Positions 19,873-29,319 of a stretch of DNA of 64,000 nucleotides are shown here, one piece after another. Each line of letters starts with the position of its first letter. Position 1 is the first letter of the stretch. Made by a program: the position numbers and the translations under genes. The notes beneath the pieces are model-generated. The model was not told where the DNA came from. It ran no database searches and saw nothing but the letters and a program-made list of their open reading frames with translations. The stretch comes from Lachnospiraceae bacterium UBA7196. Its GTDB lineage: Bacteria > Bacillota > Clostridia > Lachnospirales > Lachnospiraceae. The DNA is taken from positions 1-64,000 of the forward strand of contig DKUU01000039.1 of NCBI GenBank assembly GCA_002490835.1, written 5' to 3'.

Positions 19873-21120
19873 TTATCCCCTCGCCTTCCACTCGTGATTC
19901 AAAACAACGATTCCTTCTGCAATATAATCCATCTTCACAAAAAAACATCTAATTTTTGTCTTATAATCAATATTAACTATTCCAGTTCTATCAAAAATAC
20001 CTACGTCAAAGTAGTATTCTCCCCCAATGAGATTAAAGCATTGATATTTCAAGGTTACCTCATTATACCCTCTTTTCCAAGGAATCCTTACATGGTCAAG
20101 TTTTGTATTGAGTCCGCATATATATTCATTGTCAATCCTGCGTATTGCCACACCCAAAACCGGTTCTTCCACAGAAATATCCCTGACAAAATAGCTTACT
20201 TTAAGCCTTATATCTTCACCGTGCCGTATATCTGCAATCTCGTTTCCCGCATCATTATAAATATGCAGCTCATGTATTTCCACCATATCAATACTGTCTA
20301 AGTCTACCATTTCGTTTTGATCAATTTTTTCCCTATCTGCAGCAGCCTGTGAAGAATTGCATAGCGCAAGATATTCTTCTAATGATTTATCGCTTTTAAG
20401 ATAATCAAGATACCGATCGGTCACTTCATCTGTATCTCCGTCCATAATAAGCGCACCCTGATCGAGCCATATTGCTCGGTTACAAAATCGCTTGATGGAA
20501 TTCACATCATGGCTGACAAAAAGGATCGTTTTCCCAGCCTCTACAAATTCCGTAAATTTGTCCATACACTTTAGTTGAAATCTCGTATCCCCTACTGCCA
20601 AGGCTTCATCCACGATCAAGACATCCGGATCCACATTAATCGCCACCGCAAAAGCAAGGCGAACAAACATACCGCTCGAATAAGTCTTCACAGGCTGGTA
20701 AATATAATCGCCGATATCCGCAAACTTCAAAATATCCGGAATCTTCTTTTCAATCTCCTCTTTGCTTATGTGCATCATAGTTGCATTCAGATATATATTT
20801 TTCATCCCGCTATATTCCATATTAAATCCGGCACCAAGTTCCAACAGCGCCGACACCTTGCCCTCTATGGAAACACTTCCGTCTGTTGGGGCGAGCACTC
20901 CCGTCAGTATCTTTAAGATCGTAGATTTTCCGGAACCATTCCGCCCAACGATACCGACAATTTCACCTCTCCCAACCGTAAAAGAGACATCCCGCAACGC
21001 ATAAAAATTTTGATAATATTGACGATGTCCTATCCCCAATGCCTCTTTAAAGCGGTCCTTTGGATCGTCATAGATTTTATATATTTTCGTTACATTATTT
21101 ACGCATATTGCCTGCTCCAT
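19873..21120 (-). CDS. Polysaccharide ABC exporter ATPase (Wzt/TagH-like) with C-terminal glycan-binding-like domain
   Basis: This 415-residue protein has an N-terminal ABC ATPase with Walker A GRNGSGKST, signature YSSGMFVRLAFA and Walker B VLIVDEALAVGD, as in TagH and Wzt. After residue 250 comes a beta-rich domain (MVEIHELHIYNDAGNEI ... YYFDVGIFDR) similar to the C-terminal domain of Wzt. In E. coli O9a, that domain binds the finished end of the glycan and selects it for export. It forms the exporter with the permease encoded next (21132-22085, 11-base gap). The coiled-coil methyltransferase two genes upstream is the likely chain terminator recognised by this domain. Start ATG at 21120 is preceded by AGGAGG-like sequence. 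Confidence 0.92.
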   Translation of the reverse strand: MEQAICVNNVTKIYKIYDDPKDRFKEALGIGHRQYYQNFYALRDVSFTVGRGEIVGIVGRNGSGKSTILKILTGVLAPTDGSVSIEGKVSALLELGAGFNMEYSGMKNIYLNATMMHISKEEIEKKIPDILKFADIGDYIYQPVKTYSSGMFVRLAFAVAINVDPDVLIVDEALAVGDTRFQLKCMDKFTEFVEAGKTILFVSHDVNSIKRFCNRAIWLDQGALIMDGDTDEVTDRYLDYLKSDKSLEEYLALCNSSQAAADREKIDQNEMVDLDSIDMVEIHELHIYNDAGNEIADIRHGEDIRLKVSYFVRDISVEEPVLGVAIRRIDNEYICGLNTKLDHVRIPWKRGYNEVTLKYQCFNLIGGEYYFDVGIFDRTGIVNIDYKTKIRCFFVKMDYIAEGIVVLNHEWKARG

Positions 21121-21131
21121 AATTCCTCCTG

Positions 21132-22085
21132 CTACAATACATCCGGGAAATGTATCTTTACCCGGTTAAACAGCCTGATGCCAAACATGTAGATCAACAT
21201 AGAAACAACCCAGAAGTATATTGTCCACATTGGTTTATCCCAAAACCATTTCTTTGCAAGAAGTGTATCCCGAAATCCATCTACGATATAATACACCGGA
21301 TTTAGTCTGAATAATCTGATCAGTATCGGCGAAAAATCTTCTGTCAGATTCCACATGATAGGAGTAATCCAAATACCAATCGTTAAAAGAATATTAATAA
21401 TCTGCACCATATCACGGAAAAATACCATACATGCCGATGTTACATAGGACAATCCCAAAACCAAAAAGATATTACACATGATATAGTAAATAAGCTGAAG
21501 CACATATAAATCCGGCTTATAGCCATAAAAAATGCAAAAAGCAAAAACAAAGCCTACAAAAAAACTATGTACAAAAATGGCTGAAACAGCCTTTACCACC
21601 GGAAGAATGCGTACTTCAAACACTACTTTTTTAACAAGATAACTATATTCAATCAATGACGTAGTTCCGCCAAGCAAAGCCTCTGAAAAATAGAACCATG
21701 GCACCAACCCAGACATTAAAAACAAAACAAACGGATAATCACTCACATTACCGGACCTCAATCCGACTTGAAAAACGAACCAGTAGAGTACCATTGTAAT
21801 AACCGGCTGTACAAACGCCCAGAACGCACCAAAATAAGAGCCCGCAAATCTTGCCTGAAAATCATTCTTAACCAGATCCCAGAAAATATCCCTATTCCGA
21901 TAAATATCCAACGGAACTGATAAAACAGCTTTCAAATGGCGCACACACAATACTGCTATTACATCAACCGCAGCGCATAAAAAGACCGCGTATGCAAGTT
22001 CCTCTACTTTACGAAATGTATAGACATTAATCATGGCAGTACATAAGATCAAAAATATGACCGCAAATAGTTTCTTCTTATGCAT
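21132..22085 (-). CDS. Polysaccharide ABC exporter permease (Wzm/TagG-like)
   Basis: This 317-residue protein has two hydrophobic segments at the N-terminus, followed by the ABC-2 type permease domain from about residue 60 with six spans. Recognisable blocks are DLVKNDFQARFAGSYFGAFW, the amphipathic start typical of TagG/Wzm, and VYYIVDGFRDTLL near the end. The family usually has about 260 residues. The extra N-terminal 50 residues form an additional hairpin of two spans. The start overlaps the 3' end of the methyltransferase gene by eight bases, and the ATPase gene follows 11 bases later, so the three are coupled. It exports lipid-linked glycan across the membrane. Confidence 0.92.
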   Translation of the reverse strand: MHKKKLFAVIFLILCTAMINVYTFRKVEELAYAVFLCAAVDVIAVLCVRHLKAVLSVPLDIYRNRDIFWDLVKNDFQARFAGSYFGAFWAFVQPVITMVLYWFVFQVGLRSGNVSDYPFVLFLMSGLVPWFYFSEALLGGTTSLIEYSYLVKKVVFEVRILPVVKAVSAIFVHSFFVGFVFAFCIFYGYKPDLYVLQLIYYIMCNIFLVLGLSYVTSACMVFFRDMVQIINILLTIGIWITPIMWNLTEDFSPILIRLFRLNPVYYIVDGFRDTLLAKKWFWDKPMWTIYFWVVSMLIYMFGIRLFNRVKIHFPDVL

Positions 22086-23751
22086 CTTCTTTTTTTCCTA
22101 TCAATTTTCTAAGTCTCAGTCTTATTGCCCAATATATCTTCCAAAATCTGTCAAATAACTTAACACATGTACGGTTCTTATAATAATCTACCTTACTTTC
22201 AAGATCTGCAATATACGTATCCTTCTCCAATAACACATTATCCTTCTCTGTCAATATAGTATCCTTTTCTAATAGCTGATTGTCTTTCTCCGACAATAGA
22301 TTATCCTTCTCCGACAGTAGATTATCCTTCTCCGACAGTAGATTGTCCTTCTTCGACAGCAGAGTATCCTTCTCCAATAACAGATTGTTTTTCTCCGTCA
22401 GTTGCTCATCCTTTCTTATCAGCAGCAGATCTTTCTCATTGGCCAGATGGATATAACCACCTATTTCTCCTTGGATAGTCCTATTCTCTGCGTTTATTCT
22501 ATCGACTTCACTTTGCAGCTTCCCGTTTAAACTATTTATATTTGCAATCTCTACAGCGCAGCTGTCCAGTTTACCGGCTAACTGCCTGTTTTCTTCCATA
22601 AAACCATCTAACTTCTGACTCAAATCCCGTACTTCAGAATACTGTTCTACACAAGCCTGCTGCACAAGATTCAGATATTCTTCTCCATATAGAATGATAT
22701 CCGCATCAATTACCACAGTTCCAAAATGATCGTTTAATTCCACAACTATCATGGGATCTGTTCCCAACATTAAAATACCGTCTGAAAATTTCAAACAATC
22801 TGAATAGCTGCAATCTAAGCCTTTCCCTGCCTGCCGTACAGAAAGATTCTGTATAATGCATCCCTGTTCTTCCAACGGATCGAATCGCAGTTTCTTTACA
22901 TTTTGTATCTGATCAAACACATAATGCACTACATATCTTCCGGGCGCAGTATTCTCTGATGCAAAGGCTATTATGTTTTCCTCACTAAAACCGTCACCTT
23001 CATCAAAATACAAATGGCTGGTTATCGAATTCCTTCTATATGAAATTTTTAAATCTTCTTTGTCTTGCTTCTGATCAGCTTTCATACCAAGTTCTATGAT
23101 AAACTGATATGCTTCTGCAAACTTCCTTTCCTTAAAATAATTCAACAGGATAGACGGACAGTTAAATGGTACGTCTATAAATTGTTCTGATCTTCCTGTC
23201 GGAAGATAGGTCGCCTCTATACTGTGGACGGAAAACCCATTGCTCTCAGCAAAGGGAATAATATTCTCATAACCCCAGAAATGCACATGCGTATTGTCCA
23301 AAAGCCCCACATCCGTATAATCAAACCGATTGTTGAAAGCTTTTAAAAGTACATCGTTATGTGCAATGTTAGGAATTGACACCCAAATCTTCCCTTGTTC
23401 TTTCAGCAGCTTTGCCGCGCTGGACAATGCAAATCCCGGCTGTGATAAATGTTCCAGCACATCAACAAACAATATCACATCAAATTCAATTTCTTTAAAT
23501 CGATCCATCCATGATAAAGTCAGGATATCATCACAAACGCCATCAACCGCATATTGTATCGCAGACTCAAAAGCCTCACGATCATACTCAACTATATACA
23601 CATGACAGCCTAAGGCATTCTTCATATATTTGGTCATTCTTCCGGCAGCGCATCCAAACTCAAGCACAGTACTGCCTGACGGTATTTTACTCAAAATAAT
23701 GCCGGTAGACGTATCCAACCCTAAATCTACTTCAAAATCATATTTTGTCAT
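22078..23751 (-). CDS. Methyltransferase with beta domain and long heptad coiled coil (WbdD-like chain terminator and ruler)
   Basis: This 557-residue protein has three parts. Residues 1-180 form a SAM-dependent methyltransferase (TVLEFGCAAGRMTKYM; FDVILFVDVLEHLSQ). Residues 230-370 form a beta-sandwich-like region starting YFDEGDGFSEEN. Residues 380-535 form a coiled coil in which NLLSEKD occurs three times in a row within about ten related heptads. It ends with a basic amphipathic helix (KIYWAIRLRLRKLIGKK), a plausible membrane anchor. In E. coli O9a, WbdD is a methyltransferase/kinase whose coiled coil acts as a ruler for chain length before Wzm/Wzt export. The same order of parts and the overlap with the permease gene argue for the same role here. 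No kinase domain is seen. The heptads are encoded by near-perfect 21-base DNA repeats, so length may change. Confidence 0.8.
   Translation of the reverse strand: MTKYDFEVDLGLDTSTGIILSKIPSGSTVLEFGCAAGRMTKYMKNALGCHVYIVEYDREAFESAIQYAVDGVCDDILTLSWMDRFKEIEFDVILFVDVLEHLSQPGFALSSAAKLLKEQGKIWVSIPNIAHNDVLLKAFNNRFDYTDVGLLDNTHVHFWGYENIIPFAESNGFSVHSIEATYLPTGRSEQFIDVPFNCPSILLNYFKERKFAEAYQFIIELGMKADQKQDKEDLKISYRRNSITSHLYFDEGDGFSEENIIAFASENTAPGRYVVHYVFDQIQNVKKLRFDPLEEQGCIIQNLSVRQAGKGLDCSYSDCLKFSDGILMLGTDPMIVVELNDHFGTVVIDADIILYGEEYLNLVQQACVEQYSEVRDLSQKLDGFMEENRQLAGKLDSCAVEIANINSLNGKLQSEVDRINAENRTIQGEIGGYIHLANEKDLLLIRKDEQLTEKNNLLLEKDTLLSKKDNLLSEKDNLLSEKDNLLSEKDNQLLEKDTILTEKDNVLLEKDTYIADLESKVDYYKNRTCVKLFDRFWKIYWAIRLRLRKLIGKKEDA
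22216..22404 (-). repeat. 21-base tandem repeats encoding coiled-coil heptads
   Basis: About nine tandem units of 21 bases encode seven-residue units such as KDNLLSE. Units at 22300-22320 and 22321-22341 are identical, and those at 22279-22299 and 22342-22362 differ from them by a few bases. The outer units are more diverged. A change of whole units would keep the reading frame and alter only the coiled-coil length. Confidence 0.85.
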
Positions 23752-23832
23752 ATTCCCACATTCTTTCCATCAATATATAGAACAAATGTCCATTTGTTTT
23801 CACATTGTCAACTGCAGCCTGACTCCAAATAT

Positions 23833-24321
23833 CTATTTTCTCCGAAACGCCCAAAACTTATTGATCAAAAAGTTAACCGGCACATTGATGATCAAATTAA
23901 GCATCGGCGCAATAACCTTAGATATTCCAACAATCTGCACCCAAAATACTAACAAAATACTATTTAAAAACACCCCCGTAAATGAATATGCCAAAAAGGA
24001 TTTAATCAGCGCCATATACCACGGCCCCGCACCCTGACCATCCGTAAATACATACTTCCAATTCCAAAAAAATGACCAGAAAATACTGAGTACATATCCA
24101 ATCAACTGAGCCACAAGATAATCAATATCAGGTAAAATACCTACAAGCTTAAATATCATAAAGAAGCCCAGATAAAATACATACGATACGATAACATTGC
24201 TGAAGCCAACCAACGAAAACTTGACAAATTGCATAAGTTTCTCCCAAGTCTCGTCATGCAGCTTTATATGCATCACTCGATAAACAATAAATTTTAACAG
24301 ATTCTCAAATTGATTCCACAA
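23833..24321 (-). CDS. GtrA family membrane protein
   Basis: This 162-residue protein has four membrane spans in the GtrA arrangement: an N-terminal helix KLMQFVKFSLVGFSNVIVSY, the polar LVAQLIGYVLSIFWSFFWN block with NWKYVF, and the C-terminal NLIINVPVNFLINKFWAFR. GtrA proteins work with GtrB-like transferases and a membrane glycosyltransferase to bring polyprenyl-phosphate sugar to the outer face. Partners in this window would be the GtrB-like proteins (11217, 32763, 53872) and the YfhO proteins. It lies between the aminotransferase and coiled-coil methyltransferase genes. An additional 25 residues precede the first helix. Confidence 0.9.
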   Translation of the reverse strand: MWNQFENLLKFIVYRVMHIKLHDETWEKLMQFVKFSLVGFSNVIVSYVFYLGFFMIFKLVGILPDIDYLVAQLIGYVLSIFWSFFWNWKYVFTDGQGAGPWYMALIKSFLAYSFTGVFLNSILLVFWVQIVGISKVIAPMLNLIINVPVNFLINKFWAFRRK

Positions 24322-24355
24322 AATTATCTCCTGTCTCTATTCCGTCATGCCAATT

Positions 24356-25450
24356 TTAAAAATCATTGATGGCATTAATCACTATATCTTGTTCTTCTTC
24401 TGTCATGCCATTATAAAGAGGCAGTGATAAAACGGTTTTCGCATATTTTTCAGTGATGGGAAGACTTCCTTCCTGCAAATTCAAATACTGATATGCTTCT
24501 GACAAATGCGGCGGTATCGGATAATGTATGATCGTTCCGATTCCCTTTTCATCCAAATACCGGATCAGCTCGTCCCTTTTCTCAGTGCGAACAACAAATT
24601 GATGCCAGATATGTGTTGCGCCTTCCCGAATCTTCGGAAGCATAATTTTTTCATTATGCATTCGATCCAAATATTTCTCACAGGTAGCTCTTTTTTCCCG
24701 TGCCAGTTCGTCCAGATACTGAAGGCGTACCCGCAGAAAACCGGCCTGCATCTCGTCCAGTCTCGAATTGGTTCCAACCACTTTATTATAGTAGCGCTTT
24801 TCGCTTCCATAATTGCGGAACACACGGACATCCTCTGCAATCCTGTCATCCTTTGTCACGATTGCCCCCGCATCTCCAAATGCGCCCAGATTTTTAGACG
24901 GATAAAATGAAAAGCAGCCTATATCGCCAAAAGTTCCTGTCATCTGCCCATCAAATTTTGCGCCATGTGACTGCGCGCAATCTTCTACAAGTCTCAGATT
25001 ATATTTTCTGCAAACATCTACAATCGGCTTCATATTGGAAGCCTGTCCATATAAATGTACCACTAAAACGGCCTTTGTTCGTCCGGTAATTTTTTCTTCT
25101 ATTTTTTCTGCATCAATATTAAAATATTCATCCGGTTCAACAAACACCGGTGTGGCTCCATTGATCGTAATTCCCATCACGCTGGCAATGTATGTATTAC
25201 CCTGCACGATCACTTCATCTCCGCTTCCTATTCCCAGAATACGGAATGCAATCCACAATGCGTCCAGACCGCTCGCAACCCCCACGCAATGCTTCGCTCC
25301 CAGATAGGCTGCAAATTCCTTCTCAAAATTCTCTACTTCTTTTCCCAAGACGTACCAGCCCGAGCGAAGTACCTCGAGCGCCTTTTCTTCAAATTCTTGC
25401 TGATGCTGAAAAAATCCTCTGTCAAGCCTGTTTGGCATAATCTTATCCAT
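24356..25450 (-). CDS. DegT/DnrJ/EryC1 family aminotransferase (FdtB/QdtB-like sugar 3-aminotransferase)
   Basis: This 364-residue PLP enzyme has D157 (VEDCAQSHGA) contacting the pyridine ring and the Schiff-base lysine K186 in SFYPSKNLGAFGDAGA. GSEKRYYN and SRLDEMQAGFL are typical of the group that converts dTDP-3-keto-6-deoxyhexose to the 3-amino sugar (FdtB, QdtB, DesV). The same locus encodes an FdtA/QdtA-like 3,4-ketoisomerase (33702-34121), the enzyme acting just before it. Together they point to dTDP-Fuc3N or dTDP-Qui3N. The rmlA and rmlB genes needed first are not in this window. An alternative is that it aminates the product of the adjacent transketolase/Lux set, since it is encoded next to luxC. 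Confidence 0.88.
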   Translation of the reverse strand: MDKIMPNRLDRGFFQHQQEFEEKALEVLRSGWYVLGKEVENFEKEFAAYLGAKHCVGVASGLDALWIAFRILGIGSGDEVIVQGNTYIASVMGITINGATPVFVEPDEYFNIDAEKIEEKITGRTKAVLVVHLYGQASNMKPIVDVCRKYNLRLVEDCAQSHGAKFDGQMTGTFGDIGCFSFYPSKNLGAFGDAGAIVTKDDRIAEDVRVFRNYGSEKRYYNKVVGTNSRLDEMQAGFLRVRLQYLDELAREKRATCEKYLDRMHNEKIMLPKIREGATHIWHQFVVRTEKRDELIRYLDEKGIGTIIHYPIPPHLSEAYQYLNLQEGSLPITEKYAKTVLSLPLYNGMTEEEQDIVINAINDF

Positions 25451-25502
25451 ATCTGCAATTTCTCCTCTACAGAATCTTCACAGAAACCTTATAAAATCCA
25501 GA

Positions 25503-26732
25503 TCATATAAGTAAATTAATTGTTCTAGTCAACCTTTCATACAGATTATACCCATCCCAGATAAGATCAAAATCCATTGTTTTCCCAATCGGAACAACCC
25601 TGTCGATCCCTCTGATACCCGATCTCAGCAGCGGCATGATATCTTCTCTATCGCCTAAATATCCAACCGTCTGGCATTTGGTATTATTACACAATTTTTT
25701 CAGTTCCATTAAATCATCACAATCATATTCAAAAAAGTAGCCACAATTGTCTTTATATTCCATAATACTTTCATCCAGACTATTCAATCTAATCCGGATA
25801 AGATAATTATCTTCATGATCTTCAATTTTAACGCCTGCATGAGTCGCCGCCATAAGATAGCTACTGGTCAGCTTATCGACCCCCATAATCGGTTGAAATT
25901 CATATTTCGCCCTGACAAGCCTGTGCAATACACTCCAAAATTCACTCTTAGCCTCATCTTTTCTGTTTCCTGTCCACACAACAAGCCTCGGACTCGTACA
26001 CGCATTCTGGTCAGTTAAGTAAGTATCATTATAAAAACTCTCCGCTAAACGTTCTTTTTCATCAGATTCCAGATACATATCACTGTTAATCACCGCCAGC
26101 GAATATCGATCAGCAAAAGTAATCTCCCCGGCTCTGGGTGATAGTACAGATTTTCGGATTTCCGCAATAGTATTGTCTCCTCCCCAGACAATTCTTGTAT
26201 CTGCCATGGCCGAAAAAAAATCGTTAACTTCCTGACTGTGCTCATACCGCACTAAAAAGATATAATTCTTCATAATTTTATGTGTTTTCATGGCTTCATT
26301 AATCGCTCTATTGATAATTCCCACCTGAGGAAACTCTTTAGAAGGAATTCTTATAATATTTATATTTCCTGTTACAAGCCCGCTAACCAGTGAATAGGCA
26401 TAATTTACAGGCACATTGGATGGCGCAATATGAAAGACAATCCCCTGTCCAAAGTGAATATCCCCGTCATCCTTAACAAACCGCTCTTTCAGTTTCATTA
26501 TAGAAGACCTGCGCATCCAAAAAGCCAGAGTTACGACATCAGGAAATGCCTTTGCCTCCCTGTCTGCCATCAGGTTTTTTGAAAGTGTATTTAAAAACTC
26601 TGTAACTTTGTCGTCAAAAGGCATAAGCGGAGATACCGTTTTAATATCGGCAAATCCTTCAGTATCTCCAACTAAAAACTTTATCGCAGGCAAATCTGCC
26701 AAATGCATATCATTCATTAAATTTTGCTGCAT
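25503..26732 (-). CDS. LuxC-type acyl-CoA/acyl-protein reductase
   Basis: This protein of about 409 residues matches the LuxC reductase family, an aldehyde-dehydrogenase-like fold. It has GIVFHIAPSNVPVNYAYSL for NADPH binding, VWGGDNTIAEIR, and the catalytic cysteine in YLTDQNACTSPRLVVW. LuxC reduces a thioester-bound or enzyme-bound acyl group to the aldehyde. The luxE-type gene upstream overlaps it by about 23 bases, the usual pairing. In bioluminescent bacteria these make long-chain aldehyde. Here the surrounding ACP, ligase and sugar genes indicate a glycan substituent instead. I chose the ATG at 26732 because a GGGGGTG sequence lies upstream. A GTG at 26741 and ATGs at 26717 and 26708 are alternatives. 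Confidence 0.88.
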   Translation of the reverse strand: MQQNLMNDMHLADLPAIKFLVGDTEGFADIKTVSPLMPFDDKVTEFLNTLSKNLMADREAKAFPDVVTLAFWMRRSSIMKLKERFVKDDGDIHFGQGIVFHIAPSNVPVNYAYSLVSGLVTGNINIIRIPSKEFPQVGIINRAINEAMKTHKIMKNYIFLVRYEHSQEVNDFFSAMADTRIVWGGDNTIAEIRKSVLSPRAGEITFADRYSLAVINSDMYLESDEKERLAESFYNDTYLTDQNACTSPRLVVWTGNRKDEAKSEFWSVLHRLVRAKYEFQPIMGVDKLTSSYLMAATHAGVKIEDHEDNYLIRIRLNSLDESIMEYKDNCGYFFEYDCDDLMELKKLCNNTKCQTVGYLGDREDIMPLLRSGIRGIDRVVPIGKTMDFDLIWDGYNLYERLTRTINLLI

Positions 26733-27804
26733 AAGTATCACTGCACCCCCTGATCTCTGCGTTTTTCAGCCTGCCATATATCCTAAAATATTTACCCTTT
26801 CTTCCGCAGGGACAATCGTCCTCTCCCAGCAGCTCACCTTCATCCTCCGTCAAAAGAGAATGACCCGGATAGGATTCAGGTATTGCAGATACCACCTGAA
26901 TAATCCCCTTTTCCCCTTTGTTGCAGATCGAAAAATCTTCCGGTTTCCTGATAATTACATCCGAAAAAATACTGGCATGCAGATGGCCGCATTCACACTG
27001 CATATAGATACAGCCTGTCTGTTCTACCATTCCATAATAATCATGAATGCTGTCTAATCCGCATACATCCTTAAGTCTTTGTTTAAATTCCTCCTGGCTT
27101 ACAGCCTCATTCACCAGTTTTTTCCAGCCGCCCCCATGAATTAAAATTGCATTAGACAGATCAAATATAATCCCTTTTTCTTTTAAACGAACCAATTCTT
27201 TATAAAAATGCTGCCAAACCATAAAGGTAAAGCCAAATAGAAGTATTTTCTCTCCTCGGTATGCTTCACAAAATTCTTTTATGCCATCCGTATCAAGCTG
27301 CATATCATCGTTAAAAGCATATATCTTTTTCGAACCAAATATGGAAAATCCCAATATCCCCGCTCCTCTGGCAGAAAACATAAGCCTGTTTTTAACAACT
27401 GACGGGCAATCGAGAATAACCATTGGCATACGCCCTGTTCCCGTATAATCTGAGACAATCTTTACCATCGTTTTCTGTTGATTAGACGATGTAACCCTGT
27501 CAAGATATATTTTTGAAACAGACTGGCCAGAGGTTCCAGAAGATGTCATTGTCTTTACAACACCTTCCTTTTCAATGCTTTTCAGTTCTAATTCCTTAAA
27601 CAGTCGAACCGGTAAAAAAGGCAGTTGCTCATAATCCTCTACCGCATCAATATCAAAATCAACACTATTCAAAATAGCCCTATATTCCGGACATTTTTCT
27701 TTATGGAGTTTCGTTAATTCCACCAATCTCTCTGTGAGAATTTTTTTCTTTTCTTCCTTTTCCAATGAATATGGTGGAATCTCCAACAACGCCTCATATG
27801 ACAT
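26710..27804 (-). CDS. LuxE-type acyl-protein synthetase
   Basis: This 364-residue protein has the adenylate-forming loop TMTSSGTSGQSVSKIYLD, the IFGSKKIYAF and LLFGFTFMVW blocks, IHGGGWKK, and YYGMVEQTG with a Cys cluster (MQCECGHLH) that follows. These match LuxE/PaaK-related acyl-protein synthetases. Such enzymes activate a carboxylic acid with ATP and pass the acyl group through their own cysteine to LuxC. The overlap with the luxC-like gene shows they act together. A homologous pair occurs, as far as I recall, in the tetronate part of the Vibrio cholerae O1 rfb region, which supports a glycan role. The acid is not known. The C-terminus also has paired Cys (CPCGRKG), possibly metal-binding. 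Confidence 0.88.
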   Translation of the reverse strand: MSYEALLEIPPYSLEKEEKKKILTERLVELTKLHKEKCPEYRAILNSVDFDIDAVEDYEQLPFLPVRLFKELELKSIEKEGVVKTMTSSGTSGQSVSKIYLDRVTSSNQQKTMVKIVSDYTGTGRMPMVILDCPSVVKNRLMFSARGAGILGFSIFGSKKIYAFNDDMQLDTDGIKEFCEAYRGEKILLFGFTFMVWQHFYKELVRLKEKGIIFDLSNAILIHGGGWKKLVNEAVSQEEFKQRLKDVCGLDSIHDYYGMVEQTGCIYMQCECGHLHASIFSDVIIRKPEDFSICNKGEKGIIQVVSAIPESYPGHSLLTEDEGELLGEDDCPCGRKGKYFRIYGRLKNAEIRGCSDTYAAKFNE

Positions 27805-27835
27805 AACCCTGATTCTCCAATCTGTTCTTTATTTC

Positions 27836-29254
27836 TTATTCATAATATTTTGCCAATTCTCTATATAGCGTTTTACCAGAGTCATTCTTAGGTATTTTAT
27901 CCACTACGATTGTTTTAAAGGCGGCAGGATTCAATTTTGTCATAGATACGACAAAGTTTTTGACTTCTCCGGCTATCGCTTCCTCTGTAACAAATATATA
28001 CATATGGTCGTCTTTTCCCGTACTGGCACATTCGATGTTGCCGAACTTACCCTTTATCATATGGTCTATTTCTTCCAGATTTACCCTGTTCCCATATATC
28101 TTCAAAAATCTCTTCTTCCTGCCTACGATGTAATAATATCCTTCCTCATCAAACTGTGCCATGTCGCCAGTTCGCAGAACGCCTCCCCGTTCATCCCCTT
28201 TCATAAGATCAGCGCCACACTCTGCATATCCTAAGGTTACATTCGCCCCTTCGTATACAAGTTCCCCTGTCACATGAGGCTCTGCCACAACATTACCATT
28301 ATCATCAATTAAGTGAAATTCACCACCCGGAATCGCCACTCCCATAGACCCACATTTTTCCAATGCTTTCTCTGCCGGAAGATATCCCATTCTTGCCGTA
28401 GCCTCACACTGCCCATACATTACGATAAATTCTTTGCCCGTTTGTTCCGCATACTCCGCAAATTTTTTATGAAGCTCAGGAGTAAGTTTGCCTCCGGCCT
28501 GAGTCATATAACGAAGCGACGGTAAGTCCATTTGAAAAAAGCGAAGCCTTTCAAGCATTTCATAAGTATAAGGTACTCCTCCAAAGGAAGTAGCCTCTTC
28601 AGATCTGAAAAAATTCCAAAACTCCTTCTGCATCAACCCTTTATCAGTCATAAGGATTTTCGCTCCCACCATGAAATGACTGTTTATAATAGAAAGACCA
28701 TAAGTATAATTCATAGGAAGCGTAGTAATCGGCTTCTCATTTTCATCTATTTTTAAATATTCAACTATGGATCTGGCATTTGATTCTACATTAGCGTAAC
28801 TCTGACGGACAAATTTAGGGCTTCCCGTAGAGCCCGAAGTCGTCAGCAATAAGCAAAGTTCATCATTCAACGGATGCTCTGTTTCAAATCCCGTCTTAAG
28901 CAGTGAATACCCATAGATACCATAGACTTTTTCACAGTCATAACTATCATATTCAGCCATCTGCTCCTCTGGTGCCCAAATGTATTTTGGTTCATACATC
29001 CTGATCAGATTATCAAGAAGCTCTTTTTCAAGATGACTGCTTAGCAAAACAGGAACAATTCCATGAAAAACAAACGATGCATATCCAACCACAGAGCCAA
29101 TCCGATTCTGACACATGACGAACACCAGACAACGTTCACCAACCGCCCTTCGTATGTCCTCTCCAATCTTATCCAGTTCACCGTATGTTACATGTGTATC
29201 CCACTCATCCGTCAAAGCTGTGTTATCTTTATAACGGGCAAACTCCCAGACCAT
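27836..29254 (-). CDS. AMP-forming acyl-CoA/acyl-ACP synthetase family protein
   Basis: This 472-residue adenylate-forming enzyme has the phosphate loop LLLTTSGSTGSPKFVR, MYGQCEATARMGYL (A5 motif), LRTGDMAQFDEEGYYYIVGR (A7/A8) and the C-terminal PKNDSGKTLYREL with the catalytic lysine. It is slightly shorter than standard acyl-CoA ligases. Its position directly before an acyl carrier protein gene suggests that it loads a short or hydroxylated acid onto that carrier. The locus thus has two acid-activating enzymes, this one and LuxE, which may act on different steps or substrates. Confidence 0.9.
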   Translation of the reverse strand: MVWEFARYKDNTALTDEWDTHVTYGELDKIGEDIRRAVGERCLVFVMCQNRIGSVVGYASFVFHGIVPVLLSSHLEKELLDNLIRMYEPKYIWAPEEQMAEYDSYDCEKVYGIYGYSLLKTGFETEHPLNDELCLLLTTSGSTGSPKFVRQSYANVESNARSIVEYLKIDENEKPITTLPMNYTYGLSIINSHFMVGAKILMTDKGLMQKEFWNFFRSEEATSFGGVPYTYEMLERLRFFQMDLPSLRYMTQAGGKLTPELHKKFAEYAEQTGKEFIVMYGQCEATARMGYLPAEKALEKCGSMGVAIPGGEFHLIDDNGNVVAEPHVTGELVYEGANVTLGYAECGADLMKGDERGGVLRTGDMAQFDEEGYYYIVGRKKRFLKIYGNRVNLEEIDHMIKGKFGNIECASTGKDDHMYIFVTEEAIAGEVKNFVVSMTKLNPAAFKTIVVDKIPKNDSGKTLYRELAKYYE

Positions 29255-29319
29255 AATTTACTCTCCATTTCTACACTTCATTATCTCAGCCTGTCATAGA
29301 TTCGCATAAATGATATAAG

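Noticed and set aside
22216..22404. Tandem repeats as a possible CRISPR array or satellite
   Set aside because: Units are contiguous with no spacers and encode a regular heptad coiled coil in an intact gene.
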